DNA of 24,366 nt. It comes from CAYRZL01 sp964428795. GTDB taxonomy: Bacteria > Bacillota > Clostridia > Lachnospirales > Lachnospiraceae. Every line of letters starts with the position of its first letter. The first letter of the stretch is position 1. The position numbers were made by a program, and so were the translations under genes. The DNA lies in NCBI GenBank assembly GCA_964428795.1, contig CAYRZL010000038.1, positions 1-24,366 of the forward strand, given 5' to 3'. Positions 15,095 through 23,226 of the stretch are shown piece by piece. The notes beneath the pieces are model-generated. The model made no database searches. It saw only the letters and a list, made by a program, of their open reading frames with translations, and had not been told where the DNA came from.

Positions 15095-16836
15095 ATTTGA
15101 CAATAGATGACCGCAAGGTTCAGGCAAAAGAAGGCTCTACGATCCTTGAGGTTGCAAAAAAATATGGAATCAAGATACCGACTCTTTGTTATTTGAAAGA
15201 TTTAAATGAGATTGCGGCATGTCGTGTCTGTATGGTTGAGATCAAAGGAAAAGACAATCTGGTAGCGGCATGTAATACAGAGGTAAAAGAAGGCATTGAG
15301 GTGTACACACATACAAAGCGGGTGCTGTTTGCCCGGAAAATGAACGTACAGTTTATTCTGTCCAATCACGATTACCGATGTGCCACCTGTGTGCGCAACC
15401 GTAACTGTACCCTGCAGTCTTTGGCATACGATCTGGTGGTGGACCGCAGTCCGTTTACGGAGAAGTTTGAGAAATTTGACTGGAATCTGCAATTCCCGCT
15501 GATCCGTGATGCAAGCAAGTGCGTAAAATGTATGAGATGTGTACAGGTCTGCGAGAAAGTGCAGAGCCTCGGCGTGTGGGATGTAATCAATACCGGGCGC
15601 AGGACGAGCATCAATGTATCCGGTATGCGTACCATTGAGGAGTCTGACTGTTCTCTTTGCGGTCAGTGTATCACTCACTGTCCGGTGGGAGCACTCAGTG
15701 AGCGCAATGATGTGAGAAAAGTGACAGATGCTATCATGGATGAGGACAAAATCGTGGTATTCCAGGTGGCGCCTGCGGTGCGTGCCGCATGGGGGGAGAC
15801 ACTTGGACTTACACCGGCGCAGGCTACGGAAAAGAGACTGGTATCTGCTATCAAGGCGATGGGTGCAGACTATGTATTTGATACAAACTTTTCTGCGGAT
15901 CTTACGATCATGGAGGAAGGAAGCGAGCTGTTAGAGCGTCTGGCACATCCTGAGGATTATAAGTGGCCCATGTATACGTCCTGCTGTCCCGGCTGGGTGC
16001 GTTTCCTGAAATCCCAGTATCCGCAGCAGGTAAGCCAGCTTTCCACCGCAAAATCACCGCAGCAGATGTTTGGCGCAGTGGCAAAGAGCTACTATGCACA
16101 GCTTCTGGGTGTGGAACCGTCAAAGATCTTCTGTGTATCCATTATGCCATGTACAGCCAAAAAGCATGAGGCTGCCATTCCGGTGATGAACGATGCAGGC
16201 GCCGGACCGGATGTGGATGTGGTACTGACCACCCGTGAAGTGGATGATATGATCCGCTCCAACCAGTTGAATCCCGCATTGCTGGCAGAGAGAGATTTTG
16301 ATGTTCCTCTCGGTATTGGTTCCGGTGCAGGAGTGATTTTCGGTGCTACCGGAGGTGTTATGGAGGCAGCGCTTCGAAGCGCCCATTACCTGATCAGCGG
16401 TGTAAACCCTGACCCGGATGCATTTAAAATTGTCCGGGGTATGGATGGCATTAAGGAAGCGGAGATCAATATTGCAGGCGTAAATCTGAAGGCAGCAGTT
16501 GTCAGCGGACTTGGAAATGCGAGAAAACTGATCGAGCGCATCAACGCCGGAGAGGCAGATTATCATTTTGTGGAAGTTATGGCATGTCCGGGCGGCTGTG
16601 CAGGCGGCGGCGGTCAGCCGATCCACGATGGACAGGAGCTTGCCGGAGCGAGGGGAGCAAAGCTCTACGATCTGGATCAGAAGAATACCCTTCGTTTCTC
16701 CCATGAGAATCCTTCGATCAAAGAGATCTATGAGGATTTCCTGGAGAAACCATTATCTCACAGGGCTCATGAACTGCTTCATACGGATCATGAGGCATGG
16801 AAGATGCCTCTGGCAATGGAACTGAATAAGAGATAA
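15088..16836 (+). CDS. hydA: [FeFe] hydrogenase, group A, glutamate synthase-linked (A2-like)
   Basis: Reversible proton reduction or H2 oxidation at the H-cluster in the cytosol. The 582 residues show a 2Fe-2S ferredoxin domain (about 1-75), a His-Cys3 cluster segment (HDYRCATCVRNRNC), two 4Fe-4S motifs (CVKCMRCVQVC and CSLCGQCITHC), then the catalytic domain. H-cluster motifs are TSCCPGW (C299, C300), MPCTAKKHE (C355) and ACPGGCAGG (C500, C504), numbered almost as in the Clostridium pasteurianum enzyme. The C-terminal HELLHTDH region is the small-subunit-like tail, fused here. AGGAGGT precedes the start, and the gene overlaps the upstream flavoprotein by 7 nt. The GltD-like partner corresponds to the HydDB group A2 arrangement. 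No HydE, HydF or HydG maturase genes are in the window. Confidence 0.96.
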   Translation: MVNLTIDDRKVQAKEGSTILEVAKKYGIKIPTLCYLKDLNEIAACRVCMVEIKGKDNLVAACNTEVKEGIEVYTHTKRVLFARKMNVQFILSNHDYRCATCVRNRNCTLQSLAYDLVVDRSPFTEKFEKFDWNLQFPLIRDASKCVKCMRCVQVCEKVQSLGVWDVINTGRRTSINVSGMRTIEESDCSLCGQCITHCPVGALSERNDVRKVTDAIMDEDKIVVFQVAPAVRAAWGETLGLTPAQATEKRLVSAIKAMGADYVFDTNFSADLTIMEEGSELLERLAHPEDYKWPMYTSCCPGWVRFLKSQYPQQVSQLSTAKSPQQMFGAVAKSYYAQLLGVEPSKIFCVSIMPCTAKKHEAAIPVMNDAGAGPDVDVVLTTREVDDMIRSNQLNPALLAERDFDVPLGIGSGAGVIFGATGGVMEAALRSAHYLISGVNPDPDAFKIVRGMDGIKEAEINIAGVNLKAAVVSGLGNARKLIERINAGEADYHFVEVMACPGGCAGGGGQPIHDGQELAGARGAKLYDLDQKNTLRFSHENPSIKEIYEDFLEKPLSHRAHELLHTDHEAWKMPLAMELNKR

Positions 16837-16844
16837 AATTAAGA

Positions 16845-16879
16845 GAAGTACTTTCCGGGGAGAGAGTACTTCTTTTTTT
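16845..16879 (+). terminator. Intrinsic terminator after hydA
   Basis: An 8-bp stem (GAAGTACT, 16845-16852, with AGTACTTC, 16865-16872) is followed by seven T. The 12-nt loop may pair further internally. Confidence 0.8.
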
Positions 16880-16924
16880 GTGACAAATGGAATATAGTTT
16901 TAGAAACGGAAAAGTGGTCGTTCT

Positions 16925-18157
16925 ATGAAAAAAATATATTTTCTGATTCTTACTGTGTTCTTTACATTTTCTTTTTTTGTACCATGCAATACGATTCTGG
17001 CAGATGAGGATTCCGCATCTGAAAGCGAAATACAGGATAATTTTGAGGGAAATCTGTATGCCATATCCGCCTGCCTTTTGGATGCCGATTCCGGAAGAGT
17101 GCTCTATGAGAAAAACGGATATGAGCAGCGCCCGATGGCAAGCACGACAAAGATCATGACGCTGATCGTGACACTGGAGCAGGCGGATCTTCAGGAAATC
17201 GTGGAGGTATCAAAAAAAGCCGCATCCCAGCCGGAGGTACATCTGGGTATGAGGACGGGAGAGAGTTATTATCTGAAAGACCTGTGTTACTCTCTGATGC
17301 TGGAATCCCACAATGATTCTGCCTATGCCATCGCAGAGCATGTGGGCGGCAGTGTGGAAGGATTTGCGGATCTGATGAATCAAAAAGCGAAGGAGCTTAG
17401 GTGTGAGCAGACCTATTATATTACCCCAAACGGTCTGGATGCCGCCGATGATACAGGGACGCACAGCACTACGGCCGTGGATCTGGCAAGAGTGATGCGC
17501 TACTGTATCATGCAGTCTCCCATGAAGGATACATTTCTTGAGATTACGGGAACGCCTTCCTATGCATTTAGTGATGTGTCCGGCGCCAGAAGCTTTTCCT
17601 GCAGCAATCACAATGCTTTTTTAAATATGATGGAGGGCGCCATTTCAGGGAAAACCGGATTTACCGCCGATGCAGGATACTGTTATGTGGGCGCACTTGA
17701 ACGGGATGGAAGAACCTTTATCGTGGCATTGCTTGGCTGCGGATGGCCAAACAACAAGACCTATAAGTGGGCGGATACGAAGCAGTTGATGAATTATGGC
17801 TTGGATCACTATTTTTATGAAAATGTTTATGAAGAACCGGAAAAATCTTTGGAGCTGCCTGTGGAAAATGGAATGAGTGCGTCTGATTATTACAGGGAGG
17901 AATGGAGCGTTCCGCTTGTGGTCGAAGGAGATGAGCTGCAGGTATTAAAAAAGGATTCTGAGAAGATCAGGGTTGTCTATGATCTGCCAAACCTGTTGAC
18001 AGCTCCGGTGGAAGCAGACACAAAGGTTGGAAGTGTACACTATTTTCTGGAGGAAACAGAGATTGGGGTGTATGATATAAAAACAAAAACATCTGTGGAG
18101 GAGAGAAATCTGTCCGATTATACAAAGTATATAGTTGACCTGTATTTTTCTTTTTGA
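16925..18157 (+). CDS. Serine-type D-Ala-D-Ala carboxypeptidase (DacF-like), copy 2
   Basis: A second peptidase S11 enzyme that trims D-alanine from peptidoglycan stem peptides. The 410-residue chain has an N-terminal signal peptide (MKKIYFLILTVFF, cleavage near LA-26) and complete active-site motifs: S73-T-T-K76, S128-H-N130 and K243-T-G. A C-terminal beta domain follows, and the end (DYTKYIVDLYFSF) could anchor the protein peripherally. It differs from copy 1 at 10442-11629 in the SxN motif (SHN rather than SAN) and in most of its C-terminal half, so it is not a recent duplicate. The ribosome binding site is weak. A promoter for the next gene overlaps its 3' end, with the -10 directly after the stop codon. 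Specific roles of the two enzymes are unknown. Confidence 0.94.
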   Translation: MKKIYFLILTVFFTFSFFVPCNTILADEDSASESEIQDNFEGNLYAISACLLDADSGRVLYEKNGYEQRPMASTTKIMTLIVTLEQADLQEIVEVSKKAASQPEVHLGMRTGESYYLKDLCYSLMLESHNDSAYAIAEHVGGSVEGFADLMNQKAKELRCEQTYYITPNGLDAADDTGTHSTTAVDLARVMRYCIMQSPMKDTFLEITGTPSYAFSDVSGARSFSCSNHNAFLNMMEGAISGKTGFTADAGYCYVGALERDGRTFIVALLGCGWPNNKTYKWADTKQLMNYGLDHYFYENVYEEPEKSLELPVENGMSASDYYREEWSVPLVVEGDELQVLKKDSEKIRVVYDLPNLLTAPVEADTKVGSVHYFLEETEIGVYDIKTKTSVEERNLSDYTKYIVDLYFSF

Positions 18158-18163
18158 TACAAT
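18135..18163 (+). promoter_or_regulatory. Sigma-A promoter for the rpiR-cmk-ispH-rpsA run
   Basis: TTGACC (18135-18140), a 17-bp spacer and TACAAT (18158-18163) form a strong promoter across the end of the carboxypeptidase gene. Transcription would start near 18170, just before the hairpin at 18173. Confidence 0.7.
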
Positions 18164-18172
18164 AATCCTGTA

Positions 18173-18208
18173 TGGCGTCGTTTGGATAACCAGACGCGCC
18201 AATTTTAT
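18173..18208 (+). terminator. Hairpin after carboxypeptidase 2, also at the 5' end of the next transcript
   Basis: A 12-bp stem with one bulged C and two G-U pairs (18173-18185 with 18190-18201) has an ATAA loop and is followed by ATTTTATT. It looks like the carboxypeptidase terminator, but the predicted start of the next transcript lies just before it, so it may also be a 5' leader hairpin. Confidence 0.6.
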
Positions 18209-18250
18209 TGAAGCAGAATGGGATATGTTTCCAGATGGAGAATGCGCAGA

Positions 18251-19177
18251 ATGAATAGTACAAATGAACTGACAAACCGAATCAATCAAAGATACAGCAA
18301 AATGAGCAAAGGGCAGAAGCTTTTGGCAAATTATGTTTCGGAAAATTATGAGAAAGCAGTGTTTCTCACAGCGGAGAAGCTGGGAGGCGTCGTGGGCGTC
18401 AGTGAGTCGACTGTGGTTCGGTTTGCCACATGCCTTGGATATCACGGATATCCGGAATTTCAGAAAGCATTGGAGGAACTGGTCCGCCACAAGCTTAACT
18501 CCATTCAGCGGATGGAGGTGACCTACGGGCGTATCAGCCAATCCCAGATTCTTGAGACAGTTCTCCATTCGGATGCAGAGAAAATCAAGCATACGCTGGA
18601 AAAAATAGATAAACGCGTATTTGAACATGCGCTGGATATGATCATGCATGCGAAATGCATTTACGTCATCGGTATACGGAGCTGTGCGCCGCTGGCAAGC
18701 TTTCTTGCGTTTTATCTGAACTTTGTGTTTGATAATGTGCGGCTGCTTCAGACAAACAGCTCTACCGAGCTTTTTGAACAGATGGTGCGCATCAGCGAGG
18801 AGGACGTGATCATAGGCATCAGCTTTCCCCGTTATTCCATGCGCACACTGAAAGCCCTGGAATTTGCCAACAACCGTAAAGCAAATGTGATTACTTTGAC
18901 AGACAGCGCCAATTCACCGATGTGCATGTACTCCGCCTGCAATCTGATCGCAGAGACAGATATGGCGTCGATTGTGGATTCACTGGTGGCGCCGCTCAGT
19001 GTGATCAATGCGCTGATCGTGGCACTGTGTATGAAAAAGCCGACAGAACTGGTGGACAACCTGGAAACGCTGGAAAGTATCTGGGATGAATATCAGGTCT
19101 ATGAAAAGGATGAGCTGGAGCATATCGGCGATACGCATAAAAACAGATACCATCACCCGGAAAAACAGGATGAGTGA
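18251..19177 (+). CDS. RpiR/MurR family transcriptional regulator with SIS domain
   Basis: A sugar-phosphate-responsive DNA-binding regulator. The N-terminal RpiR helix-turn-helix covers about 1-77 (TAEKLGGVVGVSESTVVRFATCLGY), and a phosphosugar-binding SIS domain covers about 120-260 (VIGIRSCAPLASFL; IGISFPRYSMRTLKAL; ITLTDSANSP). The start at 18251 (MNSTNEL) is chosen because GGAG lies 10 nt upstream. A frame from 18218 adds 11 residues with no clear ribosome binding site, so the exact start is moderately certain. It has normal family length at 308 residues. Its stop is 14 nt before the next gene, suggesting co-transcription with the flavoprotein, cmk, ispH and rpsA, although none of these is an obvious sugar-phosphate target. 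The ligand and operator are unknown. Confidence 0.9.
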   Translation: MNSTNELTNRINQRYSKMSKGQKLLANYVSENYEKAVFLTAEKLGGVVGVSESTVVRFATCLGYHGYPEFQKALEELVRHKLNSIQRMEVTYGRISQSQILETVLHSDAEKIKHTLEKIDKRVFEHALDMIMHAKCIYVIGIRSCAPLASFLAFYLNFVFDNVRLLQTNSSTELFEQMVRISEEDVIIGISFPRYSMRTLKALEFANNRKANVITLTDSANSPMCMYSACNLIAETDMASIVDSLVAPLSVINALIVALCMKKPTELVDNLETLESIWDEYQVYEKDELEHIGDTHKNRYHHPEKQDE

Positions 19178-19191
19178 AAGGTTCGGAGAAC

Positions 19192-20502
19192 ATGAGTAAA
19201 GTTGCTGTAGTCGGGGGCGGAGCTGCCGGAATGATGGCGGCCATATCTGCTGCCGGATGTGGTCACGAAGTGACCTTATATGAAAAAAATGAAAAGCTTG
19301 GGAAAAAGGTTTTTATTACAGGAAAAGGGCGGTGTAATCTTACGAACGCCTGCGGGATCGATGAGCTTTTTTCCAATATTGTGCGCAATCCCAAATTTAC
19401 TTACAGCGCAGTTTATACGATGGACAATGAGGCAACCATGGCTTTTTTTGAGGAGCATGGTCTGAGACTAAAGACAGAGCGGGGCAATCGTGTATTCCCG
19501 GCGTCGGATCACTCTTCGGATGTGATAGCGGCATGCAGACGGGGACTTGAACAGGCAGGGGTGGAAATATGCCTGAATACCAGAATTATCGGACTTGAGA
19601 CGGTTCCTGTCACATATGAAAATGAGATAAAAACAGATGGAAATACTACAAAGGGGAAGAAAATAAAAGGTCCGGTAAAGCAGATCACGGGGGTTACTGT
19701 GCAGCGAAAAGGCGGTAAAGCAGAGACGTTTTTTTATGATGCGGTAATTCTTGCTTCCGGAGGTCTGTCTTATCCGGTTACAGGATCGGACGGAGACGGA
19801 TTTGCGTTTGCCAAGTCTGTGGGACACACGGTTACCGGGCTTTCTCCTGCGCTTGTTCCGTTAAATGCCAGGGAGGATTATGTGAAAGCACTGCAGGGAT
19901 TATCCCTGCGCAATGTATCCGTGCAGGTAAAAGACGGGAAAAAAATCTGTTACGAGGGCTTTGGTGAAATGCTGTTTACCCATTTTGGCGTCAGCGGTCC
20001 TCTGATGCTTTCTGCCAGCAGTATATTAAATGACAGAATAAAAGCCGGTCCGGTAAAGATGACCATTGATCTGAAACCGGCATTGACTATGGAGCAGTTG
20101 GAACATCGTCTGCTTCGGGATTTTGAAGAAAACAAAAACCGGCAGTTTAAAAACGCTTTGAACGGACTGTTCCCGGCAAAGCTGATTCCGGTCATGATAC
20201 AATTATCGGGGATACATCCGGAAAAACAGGTAAATTCCGTTTCCAGAGAAGAGCGGGGGCATTTTGCCGCATTGATAAAGGCATTTCCCCTGACTGTTAC
20301 AGGATTGCGGGGATTTGAAGAAGCCATTATTACCCGTGGAGGAGTTTCTGTGAAAGAGGTGGATGCTTCTACGATGGAATCCAAACGGGTAAAGGGCTTA
20401 TACTTCTGCGGAGAGATGCTGGATGTGGATGCACTGACAGGAGGTTTTAATCTTCAGATCGCATGGTCTACCGGAAACCTGGCAGGATTGAGTGTGCAGT
20501 GA
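19192..20502 (+). CDS. HI0933-family FAD-dependent oxidoreductase
   Basis: A flavoprotein of the HI0933/YhiN group, also called aminoacetone oxidase or BaiN-like. The N-terminal dinucleotide motif GGGAAG is at 8-13. The family signature TGKGRCNLTN is at 43-52, and the C-terminal FAD-binding FCGEMLDVDALTGGFNLQ lies near the end. The 436-residue length slightly exceeds the usual 400-420 because of a basic insertion around residue 150 (TTKGKKIKG). The ATG at 19192 is preferred; a GTG 18 nt upstream is possible. The substrate is not known from sequence. A homologue in bile-acid-converting clostridia is called BaiN, but many non-bile-acid bacteria carry this gene beside cmk, so that role should not be assumed. 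Confidence 0.9.
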   Translation: MSKVAVVGGGAAGMMAAISAAGCGHEVTLYEKNEKLGKKVFITGKGRCNLTNACGIDELFSNIVRNPKFTYSAVYTMDNEATMAFFEEHGLRLKTERGNRVFPASDHSSDVIAACRRGLEQAGVEICLNTRIIGLETVPVTYENEIKTDGNTTKGKKIKGPVKQITGVTVQRKGGKAETFFYDAVILASGGLSYPVTGSDGDGFAFAKSVGHTVTGLSPALVPLNAREDYVKALQGLSLRNVSVQVKDGKKICYEGFGEMLFTHFGVSGPLMLSASSILNDRIKAGPVKMTIDLKPALTMEQLEHRLLRDFEENKNRQFKNALNGLFPAKLIPVMIQLSGIHPEKQVNSVSREERGHFAALIKAFPLTVTGLRGFEEAIITRGGVSVKEVDASTMESKRVKGLYFCGEMLDVDALTGGFNLQIAWSTGNLAGLSVQ

Positions 20503-20542
20503 TTTTTGAAAAATGTAAAGTAGGGATAAAGGAGCAGAAAAT

Positions 20543-21217
20543 ATGAGTTTTAATATTGCAATAGACGGACCGGCAGGAGCCGGAAAAAGTACCATTGCCA
20601 AAGGACTGGCTGCAAAATTGAATTTTGTGTATGTGGATACCGGGGCTATGTATCGTGCCATCGGATTGTATCTGCTGCGGGGTGGTATATCTGCGGATGA
20701 CGAGAAGGGGATTGCTATTGCCTGTGAGAAGATTTCTGTGGAGCTTGGATATGAGAACGGAGTACAGCAAGTGTTTTTGAACGGAGAAAATGTATCTGCG
20801 GAAATCAGGAGAGAAGAGGTTGGAAAGATGGCGTCCTCCACCAGCGGATATCCGGTGGTGCGTGCAAAGCTGCTGGCTTTGCAGCAGAATCTTGCCGCCA
20901 TGCAGGATGTTATTATGGATGGAAGGGATATCGGTACCTGCGTGCTTCCGGATGCACAGGTGAAAATTTATCTGACAGCAAGTGTGCAGGCCAGAGCAGA
21001 GCGGCGCTATGAGGAGCTGATCGCTAAGGGTACAGACTGTCGGCTGGAAGTGATCAAAAAAGAAATTGAAGAGCGGGATTACAGGGACATGCATCGAAAG
21101 ATCGCACCGCTTCGTGCGGCGGAAGATGCAGTGGTCGTGGACTCTTCCGATATGAATATAGAGCAGGTTATGGAGGCAATCTGTCAGATTGCCGTATCCA
21201 GAGGTTTGAAGGAGTAA
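20543..21217 (+). CDS. cmk: Cytidylate kinase
   Basis: Phosphorylates CMP and dCMP with ATP in pyrimidine nucleotide recycling. The 224-residue product has the P-loop GPAGAGKST at 9-17, the substrate-binding segment VDTGAMYRA and the MDGRDIGTCVLPDA motif, with the LID-region arginines following. The length is standard. AAAGGAG lies 8 nt before the start. It sits 40 nt after the flavoprotein and only 3 nt before ispH, whose ribosome binding site is inside the last codons of cmk. The cmk-ispH-rpsA order is widely conserved in Firmicutes. Confidence 0.97.
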   Translation: MSFNIAIDGPAGAGKSTIAKGLAAKLNFVYVDTGAMYRAIGLYLLRGGISADDEKGIAIACEKISVELGYENGVQQVFLNGENVSAEIRREEVGKMASSTSGYPVVRAKLLALQQNLAAMQDVIMDGRDIGTCVLPDAQVKIYLTASVQARAERRYEELIAKGTDCRLEVIKKEIEERDYRDMHRKIAPLRAAEDAVVVDSSDMNIEQVMEAICQIAVSRGLKE

Positions 21218-21220
21218 GCT

Positions 21221-22096
21221 ATGGGAGTTGAACTTGCAAAAAGCGCGGGTTTTTGTTTTGGAGTAAAGCGTGCGGTAGATCTGGTCTACGAGAAAGCGGC
21301 GCAGGCTTCATGTCCTGTTTATACCTATGGTCCCATTATACACAATGCGGAAGTAGTGCAGGATCTGGAAAAAAAGGGTGTGCATGTGCTGGATGAGGGG
21401 ACTGATCTGAGCACGGAAGATATGAAGCAAAGCATCATTATCATTCGTTCCCACGGAGTGTCTGAGAAGGTGCAGCAGAGCATGGAACAGACCGGTGCAA
21501 AAGTAGTGGACGCCACATGCCCTTTTGTGAAAAAAATCCACCGGCTGGTGAGGGAACACAGTGAACAGGGATATCATATCGTTATTATCGGGAATCCGGA
21601 TCATCCGGAGGTGCAGGGCATCCGCGGCTGGTGCGACCCGGAGCATACAGATGTGATCGGAAATGAGGAGGATGCACGAAAATTTAACCGGAATTTGGAA
21701 AAAAAGGTATATATTGTTTCACAAACGACATTTAACTACAATAAATTTCAATATTTGGTTGAAATTCTTGAAAAAAAGGGTTATGATATAGTAGTTGCCA
21801 ATACTATTTGCAGTGCCACAGCAAAGCGTCAGCGAGAGGCGAGGGAGCTGGCAGGAAAAGTGGATGCTATGTTAGTGATCGGCGGGGCAAACAGCTCTAA
21901 TACGAGGAAGCTGTTTGAAATCTGCAGTGAATTATGTACAAATACTTACTTTTTACAAACGAAGGAAGATTTAGATTTTTCTGAATTGTCACGTTTCGAC
22001 TGCGTAGGTATTACAGCGGGGGCTTCTACCCCAAATAATATTATTGAGGAGGTTCAAACAGAATGTCAGAAAATTTTGAATTTGAACGAATGTTAG
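21221..22096 (+). CDS. ispH: 4-hydroxy-3-methylbut-2-enyl diphosphate reductase
   Basis: The last enzyme of the MEP pathway, reducing HMBPP to IPP and DMAPP with an oxygen-sensitive 4Fe-4S cluster. The three cluster cysteines are present: C12 (AGFCFGVKRAV), C100 (DATCPFV) and C197 (NTICSATAKRQ). The substrate-binding HPEVQG segment is also present. The 291-residue length is normal for a stand-alone enzyme. AAGGAG precedes the ATG 3 nt after cmk. In many Clostridia IspH is fused to ribosomal protein S1. Here its last 11 codons are read in one frame while rpsA starts within them in another frame. A candidate internal promoter (21759-21787) lies inside the coding sequence. Confidence 0.97.
   Translation: MGVELAKSAGFCFGVKRAVDLVYEKAAQASCPVYTYGPIIHNAEVVQDLEKKGVHVLDEGTDLSTEDMKQSIIIIRSHGVSEKVQQSMEQTGAKVVDATCPFVKKIHRLVREHSEQGYHIVIIGNPDHPEVQGIRGWCDPEHTDVIGNEEDARKFNRNLEKKVYIVSQTTFNYNKFQYLVEILEKKGYDIVVANTICSATAKRQREARELAGKVDAMLVIGGANSSNTRKLFEICSELCTNTYFLQTKEDLDFSELSRFDCVGITAGASTPNNIIEEVQTECQKILNLNEC
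21759..21787 (+). promoter_or_regulatory. Candidate internal promoter for rpsA within ispH
   Basis: TTGAAA (21759-21764), a 17-bp spacer and TATGAT (21782-21787) fit the sigma-A consensus with one mismatch per hexamer. They sit in a noticeably AT-rich stretch of ispH, about 280 nt upstream of rpsA. Confidence 0.4.
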
Positions 22097-23181
22097 AAGA
22101 ATCATTAAAAACAATAAGAAATGGAGAGGTAGTCGAAGGTAAAGTTATTGACGTGAAACCAGATGAAATCGTTTTGAACATTGGCTATAAATCAGACGGA
22201 ATTTTGACACGCAGTGAATACACCAACGATCAGAGTGTGGATCTGACTACCGTTGTTTCCGTAGGCGATACCATGGAGACAAAGGTGCTGAAGGTAAATG
22301 ACGGAGAGGGACAGGTGCTCCTTTCCTACAAACGTCTCGCAGCAGAGAAAAGCAGCAAACGCCTTGAGGAAGCATTTGAGAATGGTGAAGTGCTTACCGC
22401 TAAAGTTGTGCAGGTATTGGATGGAGGTCTCAGCGTTGTAGTAGATGAGACAAGAGTATTCATCCCGGCAAGTCTTGTATCTGATACATACGAGAGAGAC
22501 TTGAGCAAATACAAAGATACCGAGATCAATTTCGTATTGACAGAGTTTAACCCACGCCGCAGAAGAATTATCGGTGACAGAAAACAGCTCATCGTAGCTG
22601 AGAAAGCAAAACTTCAGGAAGAATTGCTTGCCAGAATCAATGTAGGTGATGTTGTTACCGGTACAGTTAAGAATATCACAGATTTCGGCGCATTTATTGA
22701 TCTGGGCGGTGCAGATGGTCTGCTTCACATTTCCGAGATGTCCTGGGGACGTGTGGAAAATCCGAAGAAAGTATTCAAGGTTGGTGATGAAGTAACTGTA
22801 TTCATCAAGGATATCAAGGATACAAAGATCGCGCTCAGCATGAAATTTGCAGATCAGAATCCATGGAACGATGCGCAGGAGAAATACGCGGCAGGCAATA
22901 TCGTAACAGGTAAGGTTGCGCGTATGACAAGCTTTGGCGCTTTCGTTGAGCTGGCGCCTGGTGTAGATGCTCTGCTCCATGTATCTCAGATTTCAAAAGA
23001 GCATGTAGAGAAACCGTCTGATGTTCTGAGTATCGGACAGGAGATCGAAGCAGTGATCGTTGATTTCAACGAGGCAGAGAAAAAGATCAGCCTGAGCATC
23101 CGCGCAATGAAGAACAATGCACCGGAGAAAGCAGCAGAGGAAGCACCGGTAGAAGAGGACGAGGAAGTAACAGAAGAATAA
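22063..23181 (+). CDS. rpsA: 30S ribosomal protein S1-like protein with four S1 domains
   Basis: An RNA-binding protein with four S1 domains, starting at about residues 21, 107, 195 and 278. The third and fourth are canonical (TDFGAFIDLGGADGLLHISEM; TSFGAFVELAPGVDALLHVSQ). A short acidic tail (353-372) ends the 372-residue protein. This matches the shorter S1 homologues of Firmicutes rather than the six-domain E. coli protein, so its part in translation initiation may differ. The start at 22063 follows GAGGAGG 10 nt upstream, which is itself inside ispH. The 34-nt overlap with ispH in a different frame suggests translational coupling. Transcription probably comes from the upstream operon and possibly an internal promoter. 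A terminator hairpin follows. Confidence 0.95.
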   Translation: MSENFEFERMLEESLKTIRNGEVVEGKVIDVKPDEIVLNIGYKSDGILTRSEYTNDQSVDLTTVVSVGDTMETKVLKVNDGEGQVLLSYKRLAAEKSSKRLEEAFENGEVLTAKVVQVLDGGLSVVVDETRVFIPASLVSDTYERDLSKYKDTEINFVLTEFNPRRRRIIGDRKQLIVAEKAKLQEELLARINVGDVVTGTVKNITDFGAFIDLGGADGLLHISEMSWGRVENPKKVFKVGDEVTVFIKDIKDTKIALSMKFADQNPWNDAQEKYAAGNIVTGKVARMTSFGAFVELAPGVDALLHVSQISKEHVEKPSDVLSIGQEIEAVIVDFNEAEKKISLSIRAMKNNAPEKAAEEAPVEEDEEVTEE

Positions 23182-23192
23182 TGTGAAACAGT

Positions 23193-23226
23193 TAAGAGGG
23201 ATGCGTGAGCATCCCTCTTATTTATT
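23193..23226. terminator. Shared terminator hairpin between rpsA and the convergent yprB-like gene
   Basis: A perfect 12-bp stem (23193-23204 with 23209-23220) has a GTGA loop and is followed by TTTATT on the plus strand. The 3' arm contains the stop codon of the minus-strand gene. It should terminate rpsA well; in the other direction no T tract follows. Confidence 0.8.

Noticed and set aside
19192..20502. Bile-acid reductase (BaiN) role for the HI0933-type flavoprotein
   Set aside because: The family is widespread beside cmk in bacteria with no bile acid metabolism, and no other bai genes are in the window.
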